Shown: positions 15,001 to 27,600 of the stretch, in pieces
Numbering within the stretch: the stretch's first letter is position 1
How the letters are laid out: the number at the start of each line of letters is the position of its first letter
The notes under the pieces: generated by a model
The model's input: only the letters and a program-made list of their open reading frames with translations
Told to the model about the DNA's origin: nothing
Database searches by the model: none
Made by a program: the position numbers and the translations under genes
Assembly (NCBI RefSeq): GCF_041296385.1
Contig: NC_091016.1
Coordinates: 16,839,497 to 16,903,496, forward strand
From: Aphelocoma coerulescens
Taxonomy: Eukaryota; Chordata; Aves; Passeriformes; Corvidae
Length of the DNA stretch: 64,000 bases
Reading direction: 5' to 3'

Positions 15001-18000
15001 TTGGGTGCTCTGGGCTTTGCTATCCTGGGCACTGGAGATGAATTGCAGATCCTCTAAACTGCTGTTCCAGGTGCAGAGCATTAAAGGAATTGGCTTGCAC
15101 ATCTGGCTGAGCTGACCCAGGGTGAATTTTGCTGAAGTGCTCCTGGAAGCAAGTCTGCAGAATAACGCTCCTGGGACCTGGCTGGAGAGTGGGGCTGGGC
15201 TAGAAGCTGCAGAAGCACTGCAATGCTGGGCTTGCTTTCCAAACCAGGAAACCTTATACTTGCACAAAGCCCTCTCCCAAATCCCATTCCCATGCTTTTA
15301 GTTCCTTGTTTGGTTGCAAGCAGCTTTGGGATTACTCATATCCTGTGGTGTCTTAGAGGTTGGTAAACTCTTGGGTACGAAGTGAAATAGATCCTTTCCT
15401 TTTCCCTTTCTGTCTTTTGACCAGAGCTCTTTTAGTTTGGAGGAGCTGGTGCCCAGGAGCTGTGCACTGGGCATGCCTGGATGTGGGCAGTTTGGGGTTG
15501 ATGGGAGCATGGATCTCCCACAGGGCTGGGGATGTGGAGCGTTGCATTGTGCTTCCAGCTGCCTTGCCTGTTGCTCCCCCAGCGGGGCTGTAGGTGAGAG
15601 AGGTGACTGTGGACTCAGCAGGAATCTGAGGCTGTGCAGCAGCTGAAGGCTTTGTGGTTGAGGCTGCATTCCCAAGCGATGTCGTTAGGCAAGGAGACCA
15701 TGATTTTTGGATTGTTTCAAGATGTAGGCAGCCTGGCCTGTCAGGCAGGGCAGGAGATGTGCTGCCTGGTCTCCCCAGCTTGCCTAGTTGCTCTGCAGTA
15801 TCCAGACGGCCTTGGGCTACTGGAGTGTCCCCAGATGAGCCTGTGGGACTGGCACTGAGGCATTAAAACAATGAATGGAAAACCCAGCTTGGGTCGAGGC
15901 CTGGCTTGTAATGTTGCCCCACGTCCTTGCAGCCTGGAAGATGACCATGGAGGTTTGGGCTTGGTGCCATGGCAGGGATCCACCAGGCAGCATCCCTGGT
16001 GCTCTTAGGCCTCTTGTATGGTCCAGAAGGTGGGGTGCCTTCACTGCCAGGTGTGTCCAGGCTGTGCCAGGAGCACAGACCCCCTTGATGGCTGCAGCCC
16101 TAAATATAGCCTTAGAGAGGGCTGGTCTCCCAAGGGTGAGTCCTGACACCCCATACACTTTCTGGCTTTCACCAAAAGCCCAGCACCCCATGAAGGCCTG
16201 CAGTCCATGAGGTTGGAGCCTGTTGCCCAGATATGTCCATGGCACAGAATGGGGGGACAGTGTCCAGCCTCAGAGGGTGAGCATTGAGACACAGGGCTGG
16301 GCAGTTTGCTGTCAACTCCTTCCCCCAGAGCCCTACAATGTCTCTCTGTTTAGGGTATACCAAACCTGGTGCTTCTCAGGTGGGAAAAAGATGTGAGATC
16401 CCCCAAAATTCCAGCCCCAGTTTCCCTATGCTAGCCCCCAGCTCTGCCATGGCTCCCCCAGATCCTTATTACTCTTTTGGTTCATTTTCTTACAGCTCTG
16501 GCTGATGAAAGGAGCAACACTGATGTATTTCACTCTTCTAGCTCTGGAGAGCGGTCCCAAAGACATTCCCAGCCCGTGCTGAGTCTGCTGCCACATCACT
16601 GTATTAATGCTGTGGCAGCCTTCGAGGGGCTGGGTCTCCTTTACCTTTGCTTCCTGGCGATCCCATAGGATTGAAAACTTAGTCTGCAGAGCTCCAGACA
16701 GCAGTGGCTGACTTCATAGGGTTGCTCACAAGTCTGTCCTGCATATGGCTTTGTCAATTTTGTCACCCTGAAATGTTCTGCATGTGCTCAGGCTGGAGTC
16801 CAGCAGTGGCTGAATCCTGGGGATATCCCAAGACAAAAAAGGGAATTGAGATACACTTGTTAGAAACTAGGACTGGTAATGCAGATGGTGTTACTGGTTT
16901 TCCTGGATAGCTGCTATTTGCCTCCTTAAATATATGAAATGAGTTTTGAGCAGGGGGTATCGCTGCCTGAAGGATGCTGTGTTCCTGCACTCAGATCTTT
17001 GCCGTGGGAATGATCTCAGAGCCAGGATGGGATCTGAGCCTGCTCTTTTCTCCTTCCTTGTGCACCCTACTAGTGCATGTCCCCTCCCTGCAGATGATTT
17101 GCTTTGTGGCATGTGGGAATGATACCCTGAGGACCTGTAGGTACCAGTTCAACTTCCCTACACAATTCACTTAACCTTTATCTATTAGCTTGACAGGGGG
17201 ATTTTGCATTTCAATTAAGCATCCTTTGGGTAGCATAGCACTGGGTGTTTTCAAGTGGGCTGCATTTCTAACACGTTTATCCAATCTGGCTGGAGCTTTC
17301 CTGAAAAGCTTTCTGTAGCCACAGTTGAGACGGTTTCAGGCCAGAAACATGTGTGGAGGGTTTCTTTTTCTCCCAGCCAGGGGTGGCCTGTGTCACATGT
17401 ATCTGCAGAGGCCGGGTGTTGGCCAGCACACACATTTGGGACTGCTCCATGGCTTTGCAGGACCGTGGCTGGCCCAGCTGTGTTGCTGGGGGAGAGCTCT
17501 GCACTGACTCAGTCTTGCTAAGGCTGATGTGGTGTTGCTGGATGGTTTTTGGGGTGACTCTCACTAAGGGAAAAGAGTAATTTTGCTTCGTTCAGCAGCT
17601 CCCAACAGTGTGTCCCAGCCCAGATGAGCTCATGAAACCACAGCAGAAGCATGCTGTGGGAAGGTGTCCAGTCTGAGCTGGGGTTGCCTTTGCTCTCTCC
17701 TCTGGGGCAGCCTCCAGTGGCTGAGCCACACATGGCCATGGCTCTGCCACACAGGAGAGCTGGGAGGTCCTCCAGCTGCTGAGTGGAACAAACAGAGTCA
17801 TTTTCCTTCTTTATTCAGCACAGGTGGAGATTGTTGGCTTTATACAGGTTTTACCCAAACTCTGGCATAATGGCGTCCCACACAGTAGCCCTCTCCTTAG
17901 ACAGCTTCCTTGAGCCTTTGTCCCAAAAGCCCAGGAGGTGGAGGGGGGATGCATGGACCCTGCTGACTGCAGCCCTTTCCTGGGCCTGGGTTGTACAGCT

Positions 18001-21000
18001 GTAAGCAGCAAGTGCAGCAGTTCCCACCTCCGAATGCTGGGCTCTGCTGCTCTGGGTTGAAGTACTGTGAAAAGCTGTGTCCAGCTCTGGGCTTCTGATG
18101 TCTTCCATCCCAAAACTATCTGGTCCACATCTAGCTGCTACTGGTCTTTCCTTGCAGCCCAAACCTGGTACATGGTTGGGACAATGGTTTCCAGCATGTG
18201 TAGCCAATTCACCAGTGGCACCTTGGATGCTACTGTCAGAACAAAACACAAGTTTATGGCTCTTGCTGCACTTTAACGTTTATTTATCCCAGTTTGCCTT
18301 GACACCTGTTCTCATGAGGTGTTCTGATTTGAAATGGTTGTGTCCATTTCCCCAGCATGGAAAACAACAACATAAATAGTTCCTCCTGTTTCACCAGGGA
18401 GCTGGTGAAATCCCTGGATTTCCTGACACTTGGTAAAATCCCTGCTTCCCATGTGGGACTTGTGCCAAGCCTTCATCATGTCCTCTGTCCACAGAGCCAT
18501 GTCCTCCTGCCTGAACATGGAGGATGCTGAAGTAGCAGGATGCATGTGATGAGGCAGCTAGAGCTGTCAGATGGTCAGTGCTGAGTAAAGTGCAGTTGTG
18601 CTGTGAGTGACGGGGTGACAGCAGCTCTGCTGCTCTTTGGTGCTGTATTGGTAATGCCGATGATTTAACGCTAGAAGCACATGTAATTGAAAATATAATA
18701 TCTTAATACCCTAATGGTCTACACCTTCGGAGAGAGTTGCCTCATCACAAACTCCAGCACGAACATGACCAGTAGGCTGAAGCTCCCAAGAGCAGAACAA
18801 ATCCATCTACTTCATGAGCTTTCTTTATGTACCCTGCCACCTTGTACGTGCTTTGTACCATACAGGTATGGTTTGATGGACATATGCCTGGTGTCCTGAG
18901 GCATGTCTGGAGAAAATAACAGAGACTTGGCTCCTGTAGGTTCAAACCTGAGTGGATTTGACTGTTCTGTTCCCCTTTCCTCCTGCCTGTCTGACCCAGC
19001 AGCTTGTTCTGGCATGAGCTCAGCTCCTGATGCTCTGGAGCTTTTAGGCTGTTGAGCACATGGCTGTATTTGAGTGAGGCTGGGTGGTTGCTGCCTTGCT
19101 GAGTGCTCTCAGTGAGACAGATCTGATGTGACTCATATTCCTGCCCGTTGTATCACCTTGAGGCATGTGTTCATCTCGTGTTCATGAGACAGCTGTCACA
19201 GACTGATGGATAGTTCCTACCTTTAGGGGAGGTGCATGGAACTGGCCATGGAAACTTCACTGGACATGCTGACCCTTGGAGCACAGCATGTTGATGGGAC
19301 CCAGGAAAACAGGACTTTGGTCATGGTCAGCAGCTCTGTCACCCAGGCCACAGGGGGTCAGTCTGTGGCTACTCCTGGTGACCTTAAGTTCTGTGGGTGC
19401 AGTTGACAAGTGATGTCAACCCAAGAGCTGTGGGACTTCACCTGGCTGAGGGCAGTCCTTAGGGGATGTTGCCTGCACACCAAAGTCAATGGCTTGATGG
19501 GATGCTGAAGGTGGAAAGCCAGGCTGCAGCGATGTCCACATCCTAGACCCTGCGGAATGTTGTTGTGCACTGCTGTTCTGTGACCTCCCACCTCCTTGCT
19601 GCCTCCTTCCCAACGGCTTTTTGGGGATTACTGAAAATTAGAATTGTACCCACAGTCACACCTTGCAAGGGCTGTAGGCAGAAAAGACCTCTGGGCTCTG
19701 GACTACAGTTTGGTGTGTCCTAGTGTCTTTGGGAAGAGGCTTCTGTGGTTTTCCCAGTGGGAGGACTTTGTTGCTCTCTCTGGCTGGACTATGGGGAAAG
19801 GTTTTTAGTAGATACAGGCCGAGGTGCCCCTGCTCCTGGCTGATGTGTTTGGAGCTGGGGAGTTGGAGCCTCATCCTGTATGAGTGCCTGTGTCTGTGCC
19901 TTGCTGTTGCTGTGAGTGGGGGAGCTCGGACCAGCCCTGCAGGAAGTGTGTGGCTGACACTAGGGTGCCCGTGAGCAGCTTTGCTTGGCCCCTGCACTTT
20001 GTAGCAAGCTCCAAAGGCTTTCCAGCATGGGAAGGGCTTTTGTGGCTTTCTGGAATTTAGTGGTCTTCAAAACATCTCTTTTGGAAAAGGCTTTCTTACC
20101 CCTAGCTCTGACTGACTGAGGTGTGTTGTCAAACTGTATCCCTTCACCAGGCTTTTATGCAAAGGAGGATGTGGCTGAGTGTCCAAAGAGGAGCTGCCTT
20201 TCCTTCAGCTGGGCTTGGATCCTGTTCATGTAACTTGTCCAGGCAACCACTTTCTGAGGCTGTTTCTCTTGCAGTGATGAGAACATGCTGTTTTGACCAT
20301 GTTCTTGTTCATCTTCACTCTAAGATGCTCGAAATCTGGCTGGCTTGGCACCTTTCCCTGCAGAGCATGGTGCTGGGAACAGAGTCCAAGAGCCATCGTC
20401 ATGTGCTGAATTGCTCTTTGTCTGCTCCCCTTGCTTTTCCAGCTGGTAACCGGAGCAGAGCGCCTGCACGGCTGGCTGTGGGCAGGCGGCAGCCAGATTT
20501 GGGAATGTGCGAGCGTGGTCCCTCAGCAGCCATGCCAGGCACTGCCTAGGGAAGCACTGGCTGCTCTGTCCCCAGGACCCCGAGCTCTTGGGTGGGCCTT
20601 AGTGTGTCAAGCAGGGCTCTTTGGGGTTTCCATCACTGTAGAGAGATCCTTACAGCCCTTCAGGCCACTACCAGACCCTGAGGACAGCTGTTGCAATTTG
20701 TCATTTCCGCTTCTACTTGCGAGTGGGCTGAGTCACCACACAAGTTTGTGGTGTCCCTGTTGCATCCTCTTGTGCTGTGTTTATTCACATAGACAATCCC
20801 TGTTCCACACCAGTGTTTCTCTGGGTAATTTCTGGGGATGTGGAAGTGAGGCAGAGACATAGTCTCAAGGAGAGGGACTTTGAGGAAAACCTAGAAACAG
20901 CCTATGGGTATTTCTGATCGGGGCAATCTTGATGCAAGGCCAGAAGTTAGGACGCATCCCAAAAAACAGGACAAGAAGCCCTCAAAGAAACATCTGAACT

Positions 21001-21399
21001 GCCCAGGAAGCTGCTTGCTCTCCAGGGTTTTGGTGACTGGCTTCCTGGCTCATTCACTGCAAGATACCTCTCTGTTCAGGCTGGAAGTGTGACACTCAGT
21101 AGTGGGTCAGGGGAGCTCCCTCTTTATGTCCCTGGCTCCAGGGAGCAGAGGTCTCTCTTGGCTGTTGCAAGCTCAGGCATCCCTGTTCCAGTGATTGCTG
21201 TGGACAGGCTTAAAGCAGCTGTGCTGGCATCCCAGCACAGATCTGTTAAAACTCTGAATTAGTTTTGACAGATGTGCTTTGGGATATGTTTCTCCTCACA
21301 TGGCTCTGACTGTTTGGAGACCCTTGAGCACAACATGTGCTTACCTGATTTGTTCTCTTTCCCTTGCTCTAAACATGCCCTCCCTTTTCTGTCCTGCAG
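1..21399 (+). other. PTK7: Probable PTK7 intron 1 (partial), no exon seen
   Basis: No recognisable exon, CpG island or RNA gene is visible across this 21 kb. The many short open frames lack domains, sit in overlapping frames and look like chance. It is called intron because the first exon downstream (21400) starts inside a codon and continues a protein whose signal-peptide exon is absent here, and because PTK7 intron 1 is known to be very long in mammals. An A-run at about 400-417 may be the tail of an old retro-insertion. AT-rich blocks at about 6770-7160 and 8150-8240 stand out from the GT-rich background. Reading this as intron rather than intergenic DNA is inference. Confidence 0.6.
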
Positions 21400-21693
21400 C
21401 CGTGGGGACTCAGGCAAGCATCCTTTTCACGAAAGAGCCGTACTCCCAGGATGCCCTGCACGGCCGCAGCGCCATCCTCCGCTGTGAGGTGAAGGAGCCG
21501 GCGGACGTGGAGTTCGAGTGGTTGCAGAACGGGCTTCCCGTTCAGGACACGGAGCAGCGCTTCAAGGAAGGCAGCAACCTCCAGTTTGCTGCCGTGGATC
21601 GGCACCGGGATGCCGGGGTCTTCCAGTGCCTGGCGAGGAACGTGCTCACCGGGGAGGAGGCGCGCACGGCCAACGCATCTTTCAACATCAAGT
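21400..21693 (+). CDS. PTK7: PTK7 exon 2: Ig domain 1
   Basis: Acceptor gtcctgcag precedes 21400 and donor gtgagc follows 21693. The exon is phase 1 at both ends and encodes the mature N-terminus and all of Ig1: Cys in ILRCEV, Trp in FEWLQNG, and Cys in DAGVFQCLAR. The GTGAGC donor was chosen over the overlapping GTGTGA because it completes a Trp codon with exon 3, as in human. Confidence 0.93.
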
Positions 21694-24600
21694 GTGAGCG
21701 TGGGGTGAAGGCAGCCAGGCACACACTGCAGCCTGGTGCTGCCCACTGTGCACAGGGAAAAGCACTCTCTTGGGAGGGCTCGAGGCTGGAAACAGTTTTT
21801 CCAGGCTGTCTGCTAATGCTTGTCTGGGTCAGACAGGGATCGGACAGCTTGGGCTGCTCAAGTAGGATCCCTCTCCATCTACCATGTCCATCATGCATTG
21901 TAGACCTCTTGTGTCTTCCGGTGTCCCCAAGGCTGTCAGAGATGCTTTCTCCTGCTGCCTTTCCCGTTTGTGCTGCGTTACTGCAGCAAGTGTGTCGTGG
22001 GCACTGCAGGTCCTTTCAGAACTCACCTTATCCCTCAGAGAACAACAGGGCAAAGTGGGATCTCTGCAGTAGGGGTGTCTCTTTACTCCACGCTGGCTTG
22101 AGGGCATATGTATCTCTAAGCATGCTTGTACCCTTGCTGCCTCCTCTGGTTATCGGGGAGTCCAGTAACCACCACGTGGGCTCTGTACGTTTGGAGAGCC
22201 AGCTGTGTTGGTATTCTTTGGTCCCACAGGGATTGAGACAGGCAGTGTGGTTCTGAAGCAGCCGGCCAACGTAGCTGAGATCCAGCCCTCCTCCACAGTG
22301 GTGCTGCGGTGTCACATCGATGGCCACCCACGGTAAGGGTTGCCTCCTGAGGAGTGGACCCTGCCAGGGGCCCCTGCACCTTGGCTGTGTGGTCTTTCTC
22401 TCTCTCTATCCCCCTCCCTCTCCCCCGCCACCTTTTTCTTTCTCCTCCTCCCCCACCTCCCCTCCTCTCTCCTGCAAGAATTCAGTAGAGTCAGGGAAGG
22501 CGAAAGGCAGGATTGAGCCTGTGGCTGAGCACCGTGGGAGAAGGCAAACGGCTTCCCCAGAGCCGCGTAGCGAGGAGCACAGTAAGGATGGGCTGTCACA
22601 GTCCAGTTGCTGAGCTGCTTGGTGTGCTGCAGTCACTCTCCGTTGCTTCCCAGTCGTGTCCCGTCCACTTGGCTGCATGTCTCATGGCTTCGTGTCTGTG
22701 TCGGGGCCAGCAGCGGGGACGGAGAGCCAGGGAAATGGGCCATCTCTGGGCTGTCTCCTCTGCACACCTGCTCTCGGGGCAGCCCTGACGGTGCCGTGCC
22801 GCCGGTCACCTGCTTGCCCCTGTCTTGCAGTCCCACGTGGCAGTGGTTTCGGGATGGCAGCCCCCTCCCGGACGGCCGCAGCACCTACTCTGTCAGCAAC
22901 AAGGAGCGGACACTGACCCTGCAGAGCGCCAGCCCCGATGACAACGGGCTCTACTACTGCTGCGCCCGCAGTGCCGTCGGCTTTGTCTGCAGCCAGAACA
23001 ACTTCACGCTCAATGTCATTGGTGAGTCGTGTCCCAGCTGTTCCACTGCCCTCCTCACAGCCTCCTCTCTGCTGCAGGACAGGAGCCAGGCTGCAGGGGA
23101 ACTGCAGGCTAGTGGGACTTTCCTCTGCAAAGCCTCTGGCCAGAGACAGACCTGACAAATCCTGGCCAGGTTGGAACCCAGCCCTGTCTGCAGGTGTTAA
23201 TTTGCCCCTGTGTCTTTCTGGAGCAGATTTTTGCTGTCTTCTTTTATAATGGTGCACCCTGGATGCTGTAGGTGCTTCTGGTTTTGCTAATATCTGTGCG
23301 ATGTGGGTAGATGCCCTGTTGGCCTTTGGAGGCAAGACCCAAGGAGGGCAGGAATTGTTGACGTTAGAGGGGTGTTTGGAACTGGACAAGGGAATTTGCA
23401 GTCCAGTGACAGCTTTGATCTGTTTGCTGGGAACCAGGATGCTCAGAGCCTTGCTGGGAGCAAGTTCCTCTCTCACCCTCCTGTGGTCTCTGCCGTTGCA
23501 GATGAGAGCTTTCCTCAGGCAGTGATCATCCCACAGGACCTTATTGTGACCAAGAATGAAGAGGCCATGTTCGACTGCCAGTTTGCAGCTGTGCCTCCTC
23601 CCACACAGGAATGGCTCTTTGAAGACAACCCCATCACCAACAGATCCAAGTAATAGGGACCCCAGTGATGTGGGCAGGGCTGGGAGGAGAGGGGCACTGT
23701 GTTCCAGAAGAGAGAGGTCAAACCCTATCTGTACATGAGGGCAAGCATGCAACATCAGAGTGGCCATGGGTTTCGGTTTCTCAGCTTGGCTGGCTTAGGT
23801 TTAGCAGGGACTTGGTCCCTGTGCATGGCATTTATCTGAACAGGACTCAGGGACGAGTTTGTCCTCACATGAGTCTGTGGGGCTGTCAGTTCTAGATGCC
23901 CATGCGTGATGGTCCCACAGTTAGGGATGTCTCTCAGCCCCAGATTCCATGGAGCCAGGGAAGCTCAAGCTCCTGACACCCACTTGGGGCAATTCACAGT
24001 CAGGGATGTGTCCCAGTACCTGATGCCAACACGCATCCAGACTGGGGAACACCTCCCAGCCCCCAACATCTGCACAGCAGTCACTGGGCCTGTGGCTCTC
24101 TTACTCTTCCATGTAAAAGTGCATGGTGATCCCCAGAGCCAGGAGTGTTTCTGAGCCCCAGACAGCCCAAGCATGGGGCAGTCTGAAGAGCAGGGACAGT
24201 GATCCCATAGCCGGGGGTGTCTCCACCAGACTCTGGAAGGCAGGCAGTGCCATCTGGGTGCCGGCTGCCCTCGGCCTGGCAGCCCCCGGGCGCCACCTTG
24301 TGTCCCCTGCCCTTTCTCCTGGCTCCGTGTGCTCTCAGAACTGGCTCATGCTTGGTGATGCATTTTTTGCTGGGAGCCAGCTCTTCACCAAGAGTAAGAC
24401 TTGTATGAGCTCATTTCCTTCATGAAGAATGCATCCCAACCATCTCCTTGTTTATGTGTGCTGGGAAGCTTTGGCTTGGCACCCTCATGGTTTTGTGGGC
24501 TCATGCAGGACATTTCAGTGCTGTGGCTCTGGTCCATGTCCTGCAGAGATGCCCACTGAGCCCTTCCTCTCCCCACGTGCCCAGGACCACCGTGTTTGCC

Positions 24601-27600
24601 AATGGCTCCCTGCTGATCACCCAGGTGAGGGCTCGCAGCACCGGCGTCTATAAGTGCATTGGCCGTGGGCAGAGGGGGAAAACTCTGGTGCTGAAGGCAA
24701 CTCTGCGGCTGGCAGGTGAGGTCCTGGGGCTGGTGACAGGGTGGGCAGTGGGTCCCAGAGTTCCAGTGTCACTCTGGAGCTCTGTGATGATACAGCAGTG
24801 GGTCAGTACATGAAATGATTCATCCTTGCTGTCTGGATGAGGGCAGCAAAGAGAGTTTGTGTGCTCTCTCCTTTAAATGGTGCCTCCCATGTGAATGATG
24901 GTGCTGGTGGGTTGGCTATACACGTTCCTGCCCTCTTTGAGCTGTGTTGTCTCTTGCTTCTCTCAGAGATCGAAGACATGGCACCCTTCTCCCCGAAGGT
25001 GTTGACAGCGAACCAGGGGCATCGCGTGTTCTGCACTGCCCCACAGGGCATACCCACACCCCAAGTCTGGTGGGAAAGAAACCAGGAACGAGTTCCCACT
25101 GCTGGCCGGGTGTACCAAGAGGCAGAGCAGCTCATTTTCACCAGTATCACTGAGATGGATGCAGGGATCTACACATGCCATGCTGCCAACAAGGCTGGAG
25201 AGAAGAAACAGGAGCTGAGCATCACTGTGGCTAGTAGGAAACTTTCTGAAAAGGGTGGGAGCGGAAGAGGGGCTGGATAGGGGGTTGGGGTGAGCTGGGC
25301 AGCATTGCTCATCACCTCACTGATACAGAGAGGTGCCTCTCATGGCTGGCTGCACACTACCTGTGTGTTCTGCACTGCTGCTGGCCAGAGGGGTAGTGAG
25401 GGGCCCTGTGTAACCCCTTGCCTTCGTGCCCAGCGGTACCCAAATGGGTGGAGATGCCCAAGGACAGCCAGCTGGAGGAGAGCAAGCCAGGATACCTGCA
25501 CTGCCTCAGCAAGGCCTCCCTGAAACCCACTGTCACCTGGTACCGCAACGGCGTCTCCATTTCTGAGGTGAGGCAACAAGGCAAGCCCCTGCCCCTCATG
25601 GGTGCTTCTGCTGGGCACCTGCTCTGCTGCTGCTGTTTCTCACCTTGTTCCTAGGCCCAGCATCCCTGTCACCCCCACTTTGGCCATATTCCTGGCACTA
25701 GCTCCGTCCCACTGATGTGTGGGTGCACAGTTAGCTGTCTCTTGCCACTTGAGTGGCAATCAGCCCTGTGCTTTTGGGGCAGTGGCAAGAGAAAGGTCCC
25801 TGCAGCCTCTCTCAGTTCTTCATGTGGGTCTCAGCAGGGATGCGTTTGTCTGAAGCGTGGCGTGGCATGTGGAGTGTCAGCAGTGCCACAAGCGAGGGCT
25901 AATCCCAGGGCTGCTGACAGTGTCATTTCTGCCCTGCTCCTTCCCCCGCTCCGGGCAGGACTCGCGGTTTGAGATCTCGGAGAACGGGACGCTGCGCATC
26001 AACAACGTGGAGGTGTACGATGGGACCATGTACAAGTGTGTGAGCAGCACCCCGGCAGGCAGCATCGAGGGATACGCGCGGGTGCACGTGCTGGGTATGC
26101 TGACAGCACCTCACTCCCTGCTCTTGTGGGTGCAGGGGTGATACCTCCAGCTCCAGGGTCTCCTGTGGCTGAGGGGGAGCCTAAACATCACCTCTGTCTG
26201 TTGCAGAGAAGCTGAAGTTCACCCCACCGCCTCAGCCACTGCAGTGCATGGAGTTTGATAAGGAGGTCACAGTGTCCTGCTCAGCCACGGGCCGGGAAAA
26301 ACCCACCATCCAGTGGACCAAGACAGGTCAGGGGGATTTGGTTGTGATACGCCTGCTTCTGACCTGGGGCACCAGGAACTCTGCATTGTCCCACCTCCAG
26401 CGTGGGTGAAGCAGCAGTGTGGCCCAGTGTGGCACTGCACAACAGCTGCATCCATCCTCTTGTGTCCCGCAGATGGGAGCAGCCTGCCATCCCACGTCAG
26501 CCACAATGCCGGCATCCTGTCCTTCCACAAGGTGAGCAGGAGCGACTCGGGGAACTACACGTGCATCGCCTCCAACAGGCCGCAGGGCGAGATCCGTGCC
26601 ACCGTGCAGCTCGTGGTAGCAGGTGAGGGTGTTTCCTGCTGTGCTGGGTTTGCCTGGGTGGCACCCGGCGTGCCCCTGCAGAGAAAGCAATGTCTGGCCT
26701 GGCCCCGAGCTGTGTCCCATGGCACTTGAGTGTCCAGTTTGTCAGTGCTTTGCATATAGCCTGAGAGGGCACGTCCCACTGTGCCAGTGCTGGCCGTGCT
26801 CCCTTGTGGGAGCTTAGCACCATTCCCAGGAGCTGACAGCGTCTGTGTTGGCCTCTCTGCCTTCAGTTTACGTCACCTTCAAGCTAGAGCCAGAGCCCAC
26901 GACGGTGTACCAGGGCCACACGGCCATGTTCCAGTGCCAGGCAGAGGGGGACCCCGTACCTCACATCCAGTGGAAAGGGAAGGACAAGATTTTGGATCCC
27001 GGCAAGCTCCTGCCCAGGTAAACAGCCTCCATTCCAAGCTGACGTGTGGCACAGCAGGACATTCCCAAGCCTGCCCAGTATAAGGGTGTCAGTGGTGCAG
27101 TCCTGGGTTCCCAACTTGGTGGGCACATAATTGACTCCACGTGCCAGGACCTGGACTCCCCTAGCCCCAGCTTTTCTATTTCTGCTACAGCCTGCCAAGC
27201 TGTGATTGAGCTGCAGTCATGTGTTTTTAAGCTTTGCACAGCCTGAGATGGAAGCTGGTGGCAGTGGGGATATGGGGCTGAGGCATCCTGGGGAGATGGA
27301 AGCTGGTGGCAGCAGGGACATGGGGCTGAGGCATCCTGGGGAGGTGGGGCTGCAGGTGCCCCAAGCCTGCCTCTGTGCTCTGGTGTTTGCAAAGAGCTCT
27401 ATGTGTGTGGTTGGCAGGATTCAGATCATGCCCAATGGCTCCTTGGTGATTTACGATGTCACCACCGAGGACTCTGGAAAATACACCTGCATCGCTGGCA
27501 ACAGCTGCAACATCAAGCACCGCGAAGCCTTCCTGTATGTTGTAGGTAAGGAAGGTGCCCAGTGTTGGGACATGATCTCCTGGAATCCCTGGCAATTCTA

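Noticed and set aside
22682..23767. 361-codon minus-strand open frame across PTK7 exons 4 and 5
   Set aside because: Runs antisense through known exons and introns without respecting their splice sites. The real coding strand is unambiguous.
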